Source: JAHZKN01 sp965250205 (GTDB lineage: Bacteria > Pseudomonadota > Alphaproteobacteria > Rhizobiales > Hyphomicrobiaceae). Taken from it: a stretch of DNA of 64,000 nucleotides. The notes under the pieces are model-generated. The model had not been told where the DNA came from. It saw only the letters and a program-made list of their open reading frames with translations, and searched no databases. Of this stretch, positions 51,316 through 59,640 are shown piece by piece (within the stretch, counting starts at the first letter, position 1; each line of letters starts with the position of its first letter). Both the position numbers and the translations under genes were made by a program. The stretch is taken from NCBI GenBank assembly GCA_965250205.1, contig CBDFNK010000010.1, forward strand, positions 14,601 to 78,600, given 5' to 3'.

Positions 51316-52119
51316 ATGGCCAATTTTACCACCCATATTGCAGCAGGCACCCTGGTTGCAGGCGCGCTTGGCACACTCACTCTGGCAGCCGATGTGGTGG
51401 CGCCAGAAAACGTGATCGCCGTGACGCTTGCCGGTGTGGTTGGCTCTGTGCTGCCAGACATCGATTTACAAAAATCGCGCGCTGGACGTGGAATGTTTGC
51501 TGGCCTCGCCGTTTTCTTTTCATTTGCCGTCTTATTTACCTATGCCACAAAATACTCGATTGCAGAGCTTTGGATCTTATGGCTCGGTGCGCTGATTGGC
51601 GTGCGCTACGGACTTTATTTTCTGTTTCACAAGCTCTCCGTTCATCGTGGCAACTGGCATTCTTTGATGGCAGGCTTGCTGGTGGCGGCTCTGACCGCGA
51701 TTGCATTCAAGTACGTGTTTAACCGTCACGAAGGCGTTGCCTGGTTGGGCGCTGGCTTTATGTTTATCGGTTACTTCGTCCACCTCGTCCTTGATGAAAT
51801 GTACTCCGTTGACATTACCGGGCGCCGCCTCAAGGCATCTTTTGGAACAGCACTCAAGTTTTTTGACAACCGTTACCCATCAGCAGCCATTGCCATGGCA
51901 GCGGCCACAGCCATTGCTTTGGTCCTGACACCATCGCCGAAAACATTTGTTGATGGCATGTCGTCAAAACAAATGTGGACGGAATTAAATGAGCGGATGT
52001 GGCCGCAAGAAACCTGGTTTGGTATTTTTCCAAGCAAGCGCCACATGGTTGCCGGGCCCAACCCATCCGATGCCGCCCAGCCCGGACTTGAGACAGGCTC
52101 AATTAATAGCCAGCAGTAA
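51316..52119 (+). CDS. YdjM-like (DUF457) membrane-bound metal-dependent hydrolase family protein
   Basis: A 267-residue membrane protein with about five hydrophobic segments. It begins MANFTTHIAAGTLVAG and contains GSVLPDIDLQKSR (HxxG and LPDxD motifs of the family), KLSVHRGNWHSLMAG (HRGxxHS) and GYFVHLVLDEMYS. The histidines and acidic residues fit the proposed metal site of YdjM/DUF457 proteins. The C-terminal about 50 residues are polar. The function of the family is poorly known; relatives are SOS- or LexA-linked. The ATG at 51316 has a GGAGACGG site; an upstream in-frame start is less likely. Confidence 0.85.
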   Translation: MANFTTHIAAGTLVAGALGTLTLAADVVAPENVIAVTLAGVVGSVLPDIDLQKSRAGRGMFAGLAVFFSFAVLFTYATKYSIAELWILWLGALIGVRYGLYFLFHKLSVHRGNWHSLMAGLLVAALTAIAFKYVFNRHEGVAWLGAGFMFIGYFVHLVLDEMYSVDITGRRLKASFGTALKFFDNRYPSAAIAMAAATAIALVLTPSPKTFVDGMSSKQMWTELNERMWPQETWFGIFPSKRHMVAGPNPSDAAQPGLETGSINSQQ

Positions 52120-52156
52120 CAGCCCAATGCACCGAACATGTTTCAAAGTGATCACG

Positions 52157-52762
52157 CTATGATGTCGGTTTGGCCAAACCGTTGAGATAATGATCGATAA
52201 GATCTTCAACAAGCGGTGAGGCGGCTTCCGTCGTAACAATGGCTAACTTGTCGGTTGTCGACAGGGAGGTAATGCCATGAACACCAGCCCACAGGACGCG
52301 CGCACTGCGTTTTACTTGATTTTCTTCTGCTTCGGGAATTAAGCGCCCAATTTCACTCTCAACTTCTGCCAGAAGCGTTTCGAGCTTTTCCTGATACCAG
52401 GTCGGGATGTGCGCCTCGGCTTGCATGTGGTGCTCAAACAACAAATTCCAAAGCTTGGGATTATCGTGCGTGAAGTGCAGATAAGCCATCGCAATATTCT
52501 TTAAGCGTGTGTGTGGGCTTTCATTAGACGGAACTTCTTGTAGAGCAAGTGCCAAACGATCCAACAACCGACCTTCAATGGTCAACACGAGGTCATCGAG
52601 ATTATCAAACACATTGTAGAGCGTACCTGGCGAATAGCCGATACGCCGCGCGATTTCACGTGCGGACAATCCTGCCAGCCCTTCACTCTCAATCAATTCT
52701 GTCGTTGAAACGAGAATGAGCTCACGCAGTTCTTCCGCGGTATGTATGGATCTTCGGCCCAT
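52157..52762 (-). CDS. TetR-family transcriptional regulator
   Basis: A 201-residue protein. The N-terminal helix-turn-helix (about 10-55: ELRELILVSTTELIESEGLA, LSAREIARRIGYSPGTLYNVFDN) is typical of TetR. The C-terminal ligand domain (about 75-195) resembles the WHG subtype (KLWNLLFEHHMQ...). The ATG at 52762 is preferred to a TTG two codons upstream. Target genes are unknown; it converges with the YdjM-like gene and is not divergent from an obvious target. Confidence 0.9.
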   Translation of the reverse strand: MGRRSIHTAEELRELILVSTTELIESEGLAGLSAREIARRIGYSPGTLYNVFDNLDDLVLTIEGRLLDRLALALQEVPSNESPHTRLKNIAMAYLHFTHDNPKLWNLLFEHHMQAEAHIPTWYQEKLETLLAEVESEIGRLIPEAEENQVKRSARVLWAGVHGITSLSTTDKLAIVTTEAASPLVEDLIDHYLNGLAKPTS

Positions 52763-52853
52763 ACCCAATAAGTCCCTCTATCATCAAAGTTTTCTCCGCG
52801 AGATTAGGTTGAATCTATGTCTTCCGATAGGGCTCTATATCTGCTCAATTGAG

Positions 52854-52879
52854 AAAAACTGTCCTTCCACGAAGGACAG
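52854..52879 (-). terminator. reverse-strand hairpin with T-run
   Basis: CTGTCCTTC (52859-52867) and GAAGGACAG (52871-52879) form a 9-bp stem with a 3-nt loop; on the reverse strand TTTTT follows. It is the third hairpin downstream of the tadE-like gene and may end a short RNA or be a back-up terminator. Confidence 0.65.
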
Positions 52880-52926
52880 GAGCGGTACAGCCAGACGGCA
52901 ATACGACCACCGTCTAGCCAGCACCC

Positions 52927-52967
52927 AAAAAGAGAAAAAGGACCGCCCACAATAGTGAAGGCAGTCC
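52927..52967 (-). terminator. intrinsic terminator of the tadE-like gene
   Basis: GGACCGCC (52940-52947) pairs with GGCAGTCC (52960-52967) with one G-U; on the reverse strand the stem is followed by a T-rich tract (plus AAAAAGAGAAAAA). It ends the transcript of the TadE-like gene at 53008. Another hairpin, AGACGG/CCGTCT (52893-52915), lies between this and the next terminator. Confidence 0.75.
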
Positions 52968-53007
52968 TTTGAATTGGTGTACTCGAGTGCGACCGGTAAC
53001 CCGAAGC

Positions 53008-53616
53008 CTAAGGACAGCTCGATACGCAATTGTTGTCATCAAAATCAACGCACGAGCTTCGTGGGCTCAATACCGATTTGTCGGTCCACGTACTGGCGCC
53101 AATCAAATCATTGACCAAAAGCGGTTTGAAATTATAGCTCGATTCAACGACAATCACGCTTTCGCCCTTGCCGACAAGACCGGCGGTTAGGCCATAGTCC
53201 GAGCACCTACCTGGTGCTACCATGCCATTAAAGGAAGGACGGTTGGTTGATGACGCATAGACCTTTGTATTGCTCTTATTGTCACTCGCAGCCTTGACCG
53301 GGACCACTGAGATTTTTAATTGCGCTGAATCATAAGGTGACATCACGTGCTCAACGATATCGTAGATTGCGTTGAGATTGGCGGCGGTCATGTCATCTTC
53401 ACGCGCTACAAGATCACCGACCATAGACGTTGCCAAACCGAAGCGCCGATCGATCGAGATCGCGCGGCTGATTTCAATAGTTCCAATCAGCATAATCAAC
53501 ATCACCGGTGCTATCAGACCAAATTCAACCGCCGCAACACCAGCAACATTTCCCTTCAGACGGCGTGCCAGGTGGCGAACCTCAACCGACTTACGGTGTA
53601 AAAATCTGGATGACAT
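53008..53616 (-). CDS. TadE/TadG-like pilus assembly protein
   Basis: A 202-residue protein with the TadE-type N-terminus: basic start, then GVAAVEFGLIAPVMLIMLIG, a pseudopilin-like processing and membrane segment (about 24-50). The periplasmic part has two Cys pairs (GRCSDYG, SSCVDFDDNNCVSSC). Pseudopilins TadE/TadF are cleaved by the prepilin peptidase and needed for Flp fibre assembly. It lies downstream of a second TadE-like gene on the reverse strand, divergent from the flp-cpa operon. Confidence 0.85.
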   Translation of the reverse strand: MSSRFLHRKSVEVRHLARRLKGNVAGVAAVEFGLIAPVMLIMLIGTIEISRAISIDRRFGLATSMVGDLVAREDDMTAANLNAIYDIVEHVMSPYDSAQLKISVVPVKAASDNKSNTKVYASSTNRPSFNGMVAPGRCSDYGLTAGLVGKGESVIVVESSYNFKPLLVNDLIGASTWTDKSVLSPRSSCVDFDDNNCVSSCP

Positions 53617-53668
53617 AGTGCACTTCCTTGATACTTAAAACTGTGAGTTGCGATGATCTCAATGTGAT

Positions 53669-54263
53669 TTACTGGTATGGCTCGGTGCGGAAGGTCGCCA
53701 CGGCTTGCACAAGAGAAGAGCCATTGGCCATATCGCCAATGGCGGCACCGAGGCCACCAAGGCCAAAGGCTTGCGTCATTTCCCATTCATAACAAGCTGT
53801 TACGAGCACGACTGCATCTGCTTGTCCTGAAGACTCTGCAAGTGGGTCAGCTCCGAGGCCCGTCTGCGGTGACAGCGCACCGCCAGTGAGGCACGGAATT
53901 GGGGTGAGGTTTGACCATTCATCCGCAGACTGGACATGAACCACCAGTTTCGCATCACAAGAGATGTAGCTACTGGCCGCCGTGCACACCATGGTACGAA
54001 ATTGAGCGAGCGTTTTTGCCGCCTTTTTGCGCCTGACCGGTGCGAATTTCGCGTGCGGCAGACTCAACCGCATGCTCAAGTGCATTTTCCGTAAAGTACT
54101 TCAAGCCAACCAGCATAATGCCAAAGGCAAACAAAAAGAATGGCAACGCCACAAAGCCAAACTCAATGGCCGTCGTGCCTTTTCTATCTTTAGAAAATCC
54201 ACGCAATTTGCCAGCGCCCACACGGAGGATCGCGGCTCCTCCAAACCTATTCGAAATATGCAT
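53669..54263 (-). CDS. TadE-like pilus assembly protein, frameshifted
   Basis: The first reverse frame reads GTTAIEFGFVALPFFLFAFG, a TadE pseudopilin helix, to IRTGQAQKGGKNA. The second frame continues LAQFRTMVCTAASSYISCDA and then SADEWSNLTPIPCL to the stop at 53669. Joined, they give a normal TadE of about 198 residues. The shift falls between two runs of five A (plus-strand T at 54013-54017 and 54024-54028); one A fewer in either restores the frame. The ATG at 54263 is chosen. It would be co-transcribed with the next TadE-like gene. Confidence 0.78.
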
Positions 54264-54450
54264 ACCTAACGGCCTCACCCAAAAATCCGTTCTTCTTTGA
54301 TGTAAATCTAACGGATCAGCAGTGAACGAAGAGCTAATGAAATGCTAAACCCAAAATTATGGTAAAGTACGAGTAATGAGCGTGCACACAAATCGTTCCT
54401 AAAATATGGATTAGTGCAATTGCGTATTGTAGGTCGCATGAGTTGATCAC
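54264..54450. other. upstream region of the tadE genes
   Basis: About 190 bp, AT-rich, where the promoter for the reverse-strand TadE genes should lie. No clear boxes seen. It borders the dispersed element copy D. Confidence 0.35.
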
Positions 54451-54594
54451 TTAGAGTGTCGAGCCTATTCTCATACCAGCGAAGCTATTTGCGCGACGCT
54501 CTATCTCATCACTCTATCCCAAGACTCTATCCCAAGACTGGCGATCAACTTATCTGCTCAAAGTCGATGCCAACTTTTCACAAGGTTGATCTAG
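54451..54594 (-). repeat. composite dispersed element, copy D
   Basis: About 144 bp in the same orientation as copy B. In element direction: TAGATCAACCTTGTGAAAAG, hairpin 1 closing at AGTTGATC, three 13-bp units (two AGTCTTGGGATAG and one variant), then AGAGCGTCGCGCAAATAGC and hairpin 2 ending TAA/TTAG. It lies in a 593-bp gene-free gap between tadE and the CpaC N-domain gene and does not touch a stop codon. Confidence 0.88.
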
Positions 54595-54856
54595 GTCATC
54601 CCCACCAGTAATCGTGCCCTGCCTGACATGCCATCGGTAACAATGAGCATTGGCACCAAGCTTCGGGTTGCAATGACCTGAAGCTAAAACAGACACGAAG
54701 CCATCGTGCCCCGCATGGCATTGCGTCTTTGCTTATATAATGAGCCGCCCGCGCGCCTTTTTCCAAATATACAGAGAAAAAGACAGTCCGCTAACGCAGC
54801 AAAATATCGCGGCGGAACATTTTGCATGATCATTGAGTTGAGACCGCGAGGGCAGC
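54595..54856. other. gene-free stretch downstream of the CpaC N-domain gene
   Basis: About 260 bp with no supported coding frame. Nothing with a clear terminator signature is seen for the reverse-strand gene that ends at 54857. Confidence 0.35.
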
Positions 54857-55378
54857 CTATTGACCAGAACCGGGAGCGCCAGATGTTGAGCTGCCGGTCG
54901 CTGAGAACTTGGTCTTAGTAGATGATTGCTTATTGATGCTGTCAAAATAAGCGATGTCGTCGCCAATCGTCAACGTTGGCGAGCAATTTGGTGTACAGCT
55001 AAAGGATTGGCGAGAGGCACCTTTATGTACATTGATGATCCGATTTTCATCACGTTCCACCAAAACCCGCTGATCTTGGATGATGTTACGTGCTGCATCG
55101 AGCGCTATAATATTGGTCATGCCAAAGGTTTTACCTGTGACCACCAACAAATTTCCGCCTTGTATAGAGACGTCTGCAATGGATGGGTTGCCAATAATAA
55201 CTTCTGAGACCGGACGTGGCAGGCGAAGCAACTGCGATTGATCATAGTAGACGATCAGATCGCTGGCGTTGGCACGTTGAGGTGCATGGGTTGCCATGGC
55301 CAGCACAGCGAACACAGAAATCATCATCACTTTCATCAAGCGAGCAAAAGAATTTGGGTTGCTGAGCTCTGCCGACAT
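54857..55378 (-). CDS. stand-alone secretin N-terminal domain protein (CpaC-N / T2SS-T3SS_pil_N)
   Basis: A 173-residue exported protein with a signal peptide (about 17-38, ANA end). The mature part is the pilus-secretin N-terminal domain: QLLRLPRPVSEVIIGNPSIA, DVSIQGGNLLVVTGKTFGMTNIIALD, QDQRVLVERDENRIINVH. It then adds about 50 residues with two Cys (SFSCTPNCSPTL) and a Ser/Thr/Gly tail, and has no secretin channel domain. Such short proteins are seen beside alphaproteobacterial Tad loci. The ATG at 55378 has an AGAAGGA site; an upstream in-frame start is less likely. Confidence 0.85.
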   Translation of the reverse strand: MSAELSNPNSFARLMKVMMISVFAVLAMATHAPQRANASDLIVYYDQSQLLRLPRPVSEVIIGNPSIADVSIQGGNLLVVTGKTFGMTNIIALDAARNIIQDQRVLVERDENRIINVHKGASRQSFSCTPNCSPTLTIGDDIAYFDSINKQSSTKTKFSATGSSTSGAPGSGQ

Positions 55379-55920
55379 CGCGCGTTTTCCTTCTGGAACC
55401 ATCAATTCCTTCTATTTGCCCATCAAAAGGTGAACGAATTGCAAATCTAAGCGTCAAAATCGTGCAATTTGGGTCGGCGCGACGAATTTCGATGTGCCCA
55501 GGCAGATAATTTGGGTTTTCGCCGAATGCTCGATTGTAGACTTTCAGACTATTTGGCTTGGCAAGGCGGGATCAGAGACAACGAACGTGTAGCTCAAACC
55601 AAGCAAAACGCCTGCTCTGAGATAGCTTTTTCTTAGAAAGATAATATATTAACGATCCTAAACGCCTAAAAAATATGTAAAAGCAATAAAACTTATTGAT
55701 TTAATAAAATTAAACCGTAATTTATCTTGGACAATTCTATGTATAAGTGCAGTTTATTCTTTTGTTTACCATGGCGCCACAGTCCATTTACGCAGTAAGT
55801 AGCCATTTTTTACTTAGCTTTAACTTCTACCCACTAGATTGCCGACAGTTCAGAGACGGGGGCTGCCCCCTCAGAACTGGAGCATTCGTAAGCTTACATT
55901 CAATATTGGGAGAATAGAAA
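55379..55920. promoter_or_regulatory. divergent upstream region of flp and the CpaC N-domain gene
   Basis: About 540 bp, the longest AT-rich tract in the window (especially 55630-55810), without a coding frame. It should hold the flp promoter and a long leader. The leader-proximal TTCAGAGACGGGGGCTGCCC and GGGAGA ribosome-binding site precede the flp ATG. I could not identify promoter boxes with confidence. Confidence 0.45.
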
Positions 55921-56091
55921 ATGAACTTTGTATCTCGTTTCGCTAAAGATGAGTCTGGTGCAACTGCAATTGAATACGGCCTGATCGCTGCCCTCATCGG
56001 CACAGCCATCATCACCGCAGCAGGCTCGGTTGGTACCAATCTGTCCTCTACGTTCGATACCATTGCTACGGACCTTTCTTCTAAGAAGTAA
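55921..56091 (+). CDS. flp: Flp/Fap-type pilin
   Basis: A 56-residue pilin: MNFVSRFAKDESG leader, then ATAIEYGLIAALIGTAIITA. Cleavage after Gly13 would leave Ala14 first with Glu18 (+5) and Tyr19 (+6), the class IVb Flp hallmarks. It is the major subunit of the Tad pilus. A strong terminator follows and the cpa genes start 430 bp later, which would allow high pilin expression relative to the assembly genes. Confidence 0.95.
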   Translation: MNFVSRFAKDESGATAIEYGLIAALIGTAIITAAGSVGTNLSSTFDTIATDLSSKK

Positions 56092-56157
56092 CTCTAAATT
56101 TAACCAGCAAGCTGATTGAATCCGGTGTCCAGTTCTATTTTCTGGACTTACAAAATA

Positions 56158-56188
56158 AGTCCGTCGAGCATCGCTCGACGGACTTTTT
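56158..56188 (+). terminator. strong intrinsic terminator after flp
   Basis: AGTCCGTCGAGC (56158-56169) pairs perfectly with GCTCGACGGACT (56173-56184) around a 3-nt loop, followed by TTTTT. It separates flp from the cpa genes. Confidence 0.92.
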
Positions 56189-56520
56189 GTTGAACCATTT
56201 TGGACAGCGTTGGCGTTTTAATGAGTCTTTCAGTTGATTTGACATCGAAAGATGATGAGAACGCACAGCTTGGGTGCAGACCTTCCCAGTTGTGGGACCG
56301 CAGCAAATTGGGCATCCTGGCCACTCAAAGACTCATAATTTGTTGTATGAAAAAATGGCCTGAAAGCAGCGCAATTGGATTGAGTTGCGTCTACCGTCAA
56401 GCTAAATTTTCTCAGTAAAATCATCATCAAAGAAACCAAAGATTAAAGCTTAAGCCCCACACTAGATTTAATGAACACGGATCTGAACAGATCGACATCT
56501 GTGCACTGGGAGCATGCTTC
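56189..56520. other. gap between flp terminator and cpaA
   Basis: About 330 bp with no supported gene. A separate cpaA promoter must lie here if the flp terminator is efficient. Short frames on both strands show no motif. Confidence 0.4.
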
Positions 56521-57024
56521 TTGATACTCGAATCGCCACTGCTGTTGATATTCCCTGCCGCAATGGCATTTGCAGCATCGATGGATCTCTTGACGATGAC
56601 CATCCCCAATCGCATTTCGCTGGCCTTGCTGGTTGGATTTGTGATTGCGGCACCACTCACCGGCATGTCCTGGGAACAGTTTGGCTGGCATTTGGCTGCT
56701 TTTTTGTTGGTGCTGAGCTGCACTATTGCCATGTTTGCACTTGGCTGGATGGGCGGTGGTGATGCCAAGCTCATTGCAGCGGCATCTTTATGGGTCGGTT
56801 TTGACAACCTGCTCCTGTTCTTGGCGCAGACTGCAACCCTCGGCGGCGTCCTTGCCGTAGCAATCCTAATCTATCGCTTTTATCCACTTGCTGTTTTACC
56901 CCTTCCTAGCTGGGCTACACGCCTGCACCAGTCCGGCAGTGGCATTCCCTACGGTATCGCAATCGCAGGTGGCGCATTGCTGGTCTACCCGCAAACCTAT
57001 TGGTTTAGCCTTATTAGCGGATAG
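56521..57024 (+). CDS. cpaA: prepilin peptidase CpaA/TadV
   Basis: A 167-residue membrane protein with the aspartyl-protease motifs of prepilin peptidases: Asp22 in MDLLTMTIPNRIS and Asp81 in GWMGGGDAKL. It is the short TadV class without the N-methylation domain and should process Flp and the TadE-type pseudopilins. The start is a TTG with GGGAG upstream; no ATG is available in frame before the first helix. Confidence 0.9.
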   Translation: MILESPLLLIFPAAMAFAASMDLLTMTIPNRISLALLVGFVIAAPLTGMSWEQFGWHLAAFLLVLSCTIAMFALGWMGGGDAKLIAAASLWVGFDNLLLFLAQTATLGGVLAVAILIYRFYPLAVLPLPSWATRLHQSGSGIPYGIAIAGGALLVYPQTYWFSLISG

Positions 57025-57192
57025 CCGGTCGCGAACTTTGCGCAGAGATACAGCTCTAAGTTTGACGCCGCACTCTTTTAAAACAAAATCCATACTGTTT
57101 TGTTACACCAGTTAACTTCCCATTGACGTTTGTCGCGCACACTGCCGTTAACAATTAGGGCATTCCCTACGGCAAAAAGGACTGATCGCGCG

Positions 57193-58002
57193 ATGAAGCG
57201 AGCACAATTAATTGGGATAGGTATTGCCGCGACGGCAGGCATTTTAGCATTCATTTTGCTGAAGGGCATGGTTGGCCAGGAAAAAATCGAAACGCGCGTT
57301 GAAGTTGAAGTTGATTCAACAGAAGTCTACGTGGCCCGCCGCGATATCTCACTTGGTGAGGTCACCAATGATGCTTTGTTTACCTGGCAGACATGGCCGA
57401 GCGATGCAGTCACGCCAAGCTACATTACACGCGATACCGGCTCACGCCAGATTGCAAAATTTTCCGGTGCCATTGCACGCGCTCCGATCTTGGCAGGCGA
57501 GCCAATCACCAAACAAAAACTGGTTGCAGCAGGCCAAGGTGGCGTTCTTGCCGCCATTCTACCTAAGGGCATGCGCGCCATTTCAACTGAGATCAAGGAA
57601 GAGACCGCTGCAGGCCGTCTTATCCTTCCAAATGACCATGTCGATGTGATCTTGATCCGCCGCGAAAGAAACCGCAGCGGAAAAGACGAATTTTACAGTG
57701 ACACGCTTTTTGAAAACGTTCGTATCCTCGCAATTGGTCAACAATTGCAAAACAACGAAACCAAAAAGTCCTCTGGTGTTTCTGGCAAGACTGCAACGCT
57801 TGAGCTAACCCCTCGCCAGTCAGAACAGTTGGCTCTGGCAAACTCGATGGGTGAAATTTCTTTGGCACTGCGCTCGGTTGCCGATCTCAACAGAGAGACT
57901 GGACCCACAGACGGCACGGCTTTGAAGAAGAAAAGTGCTGGTGGTGGTGGTATTCGCGTGTTGCGTTATGGAGTGGGTTCACGTGCGTACGGCGTGAATT
58001 GA
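57193..58002 (+). CDS. cpaB: Tad pilus assembly protein CpaB/RcpC
   Basis: A 269-residue protein with one N-terminal membrane helix (about 6-24) followed by a SAF-type domain (about 40-105: VYVARRDISLGEVTNDAL) and a RcpC-type region with LPKGMRAISTEI and HVDVILIRRE. It is thought to act in the periplasm on secretin and pilus assembly. The ATG at 57193 is preferred to an in-frame start 21 codons upstream. Confidence 0.92.
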   Translation: MKRAQLIGIGIAATAGILAFILLKGMVGQEKIETRVEVEVDSTEVYVARRDISLGEVTNDALFTWQTWPSDAVTPSYITRDTGSRQIAKFSGAIARAPILAGEPITKQKLVAAGQGGVLAAILPKGMRAISTEIKEETAAGRLILPNDHVDVILIRRERNRSGKDEFYSDTLFENVRILAIGQQLQNNETKKSSGVSGKTATLELTPRQSEQLALANSMGEISLALRSVADLNRETGPTDGTALKKKSAGGGGIRVLRYGVGSRAYGVN

Positions 58003-58044
58003 ATTCGTAAAATTTAACGTAGCTCGTTGGAAGGCTATTGATCC

Positions 58045-59619
58045 ATGTTAATCAACGTTCGCAGGTCCTTTTGGGCAAATGCCCTGGTCGGGACAGCCTG
58101 CTTAATAATGTCTACTGCACTTGGTGCCTCTTCTCAACAGGCGGCTGCCAAAGGCAAACACCAGTCAAACTTGCGCATTGGTGCTCACGAATCTTTGCCG
58201 CAATCACGCGAAGTCAAACTGGCGCTTAACAAAGCGCTTGTTATTGAGCTGCCGCGTGAACTACGCGACATCATGGTGTCAGCGCCTGAATATATGGACG
58301 CCGTTGTCCAGTCGAATAATCGGGTTCACTTGATCGGCAAGAAAATCGGCCAGTCAAATGTCTTCTTCTTTGACACCAATGGCGAGCAAATACTGACGCT
58401 TGAGGTCTCGATTGACCCTGACACAGGTGTTTTGGATAGCCTTCTCAAGCGACTCATCCCCGGCTCAAACATTTCATCTGAGATTTTGAACCGTACCGTC
58501 ATTCTTACTGGATCTGTTCGCAGCCCAGCCAACTCTAAGCGTGCCAGCGAACTGGCCTCACGCTTCATTGTAAAAGATCCAGATGAAGACAAACGCTCAG
58601 AATCTCAGGTCATCAACATGCTCGCCGTCGAAGGTGAAGAACAGGTGATGTTGCGGGTTGTCGTGGCAGAAGTCGAACGCTCGTTAATGAAACAATTTGG
58701 CATCAACGTTGGCGCTTCGATCAACTCAGGCAGCTTCTCTACAAGTCTTCTGACCGAAAACTCGCTGCCCCTTACCTCGGCGCTTGGTCTTGGCACATTG
58801 CCCATTCCCGGAATTGGCACGCAGGCAGCACTGGGTGCAGCAGCAAGTGCATCATGTCTGACCGCAGGTGTCCTATGTGCCTTTAATCAGGGACCAGCTG
58901 CCTCAACATTTGGCAACAGTGGTATTAGTAGCGTCTTTAACAACTCCAATGGCCGGATCAGTAAGTCAATTCGCGCGTTAGAACGTGCTGGCTTATTGCG
59001 CACACTGGCAGAACCAAACCTCACCGCGATTTCCGGTGAATCAGCCAAGTTCCTAGCTGGTGGTGAATACCCAATCCCTGTGGTCGACTCGAATGGTGCC
59101 CTCAGCGTCACCTTCAAGGAGTTCGGTGTTGGTGTTGCCTTTACCCCAACTGTTCTGTCCGAAGGACGCATTAGCTTGAAGATTGAAACAGAGGTTAGTG
59201 AACTGACAACCAACGGATCGGTTCAGTTGTCGAACATCGCTATTCCGGCGCTAAAGAAACGCCAAGCGAATTCAACGGTTGAATTGCCATCGGGTGGATC
59301 AATGGCCATGGCCGGTCTGATCTCGGACGACGTACGTCAGAACATCGACGGCTTCCCTGGGCTCAAAGACCTTCCAATTCTTGGCACCTTGTTCCGCAGT
59401 CGTGACTTTGTGAAACAGGAAACTGAACTGGTTGTGATTGTGACGCCTTACATCATCAAGCCTACGGCGCGCAAAAACCTTGCCCGTCCGTTGGATGGAC
59501 TGGCAGCAGCCTCAGACCTCAAGGGAATGTTCCTGGGCCACCTCAATCGCATCTACGGCAAAGGAACCCACGTTCCTTCTGGCGGTCTTAAGGGCGACTA
59601 CGGCTTTATCGTCGAATAA
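58045..59619 (+). CDS. cpaC: Tad pilus secretin CpaC/RcpA
   Basis: A 524-residue protein: signal peptide (about 1-31), an N-terminal pilus-secretin domain (about 60-130: ELPRELRDIMVSAPEYMDAV), a BON-like segment (about 150-190) and the secretin channel (about 200-495) with LAEPNLTAISGESAKFLAGG and the GxxxLPILGxLFRS region (LKDLPILGTLFRS). It forms the outer-membrane pore for the Flp fibre. The ATG follows a GGAAGG site. Confidence 0.94.
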   Translation: MLINVRRSFWANALVGTACLIMSTALGASSQQAAAKGKHQSNLRIGAHESLPQSREVKLALNKALVIELPRELRDIMVSAPEYMDAVVQSNNRVHLIGKKIGQSNVFFFDTNGEQILTLEVSIDPDTGVLDSLLKRLIPGSNISSEILNRTVILTGSVRSPANSKRASELASRFIVKDPDEDKRSESQVINMLAVEGEEQVMLRVVVAEVERSLMKQFGINVGASINSGSFSTSLLTENSLPLTSALGLGTLPIPGIGTQAALGAAASASCLTAGVLCAFNQGPAASTFGNSGISSVFNNSNGRISKSIRALERAGLLRTLAEPNLTAISGESAKFLAGGEYPIPVVDSNGALSVTFKEFGVGVAFTPTVLSEGRISLKIETEVSELTTNGSVQLSNIAIPALKKRQANSTVELPSGGSMAMAGLISDDVRQNIDGFPGLKDLPILGTLFRSRDFVKQETELVVIVTPYIIKPTARKNLARPLDGLAAASDLKGMFLGHLNRIYGKGTHVPSGGLKGDYGFIVE

Positions 59620-59640
59620 CGCGTGCACTGGAGAGCAATT

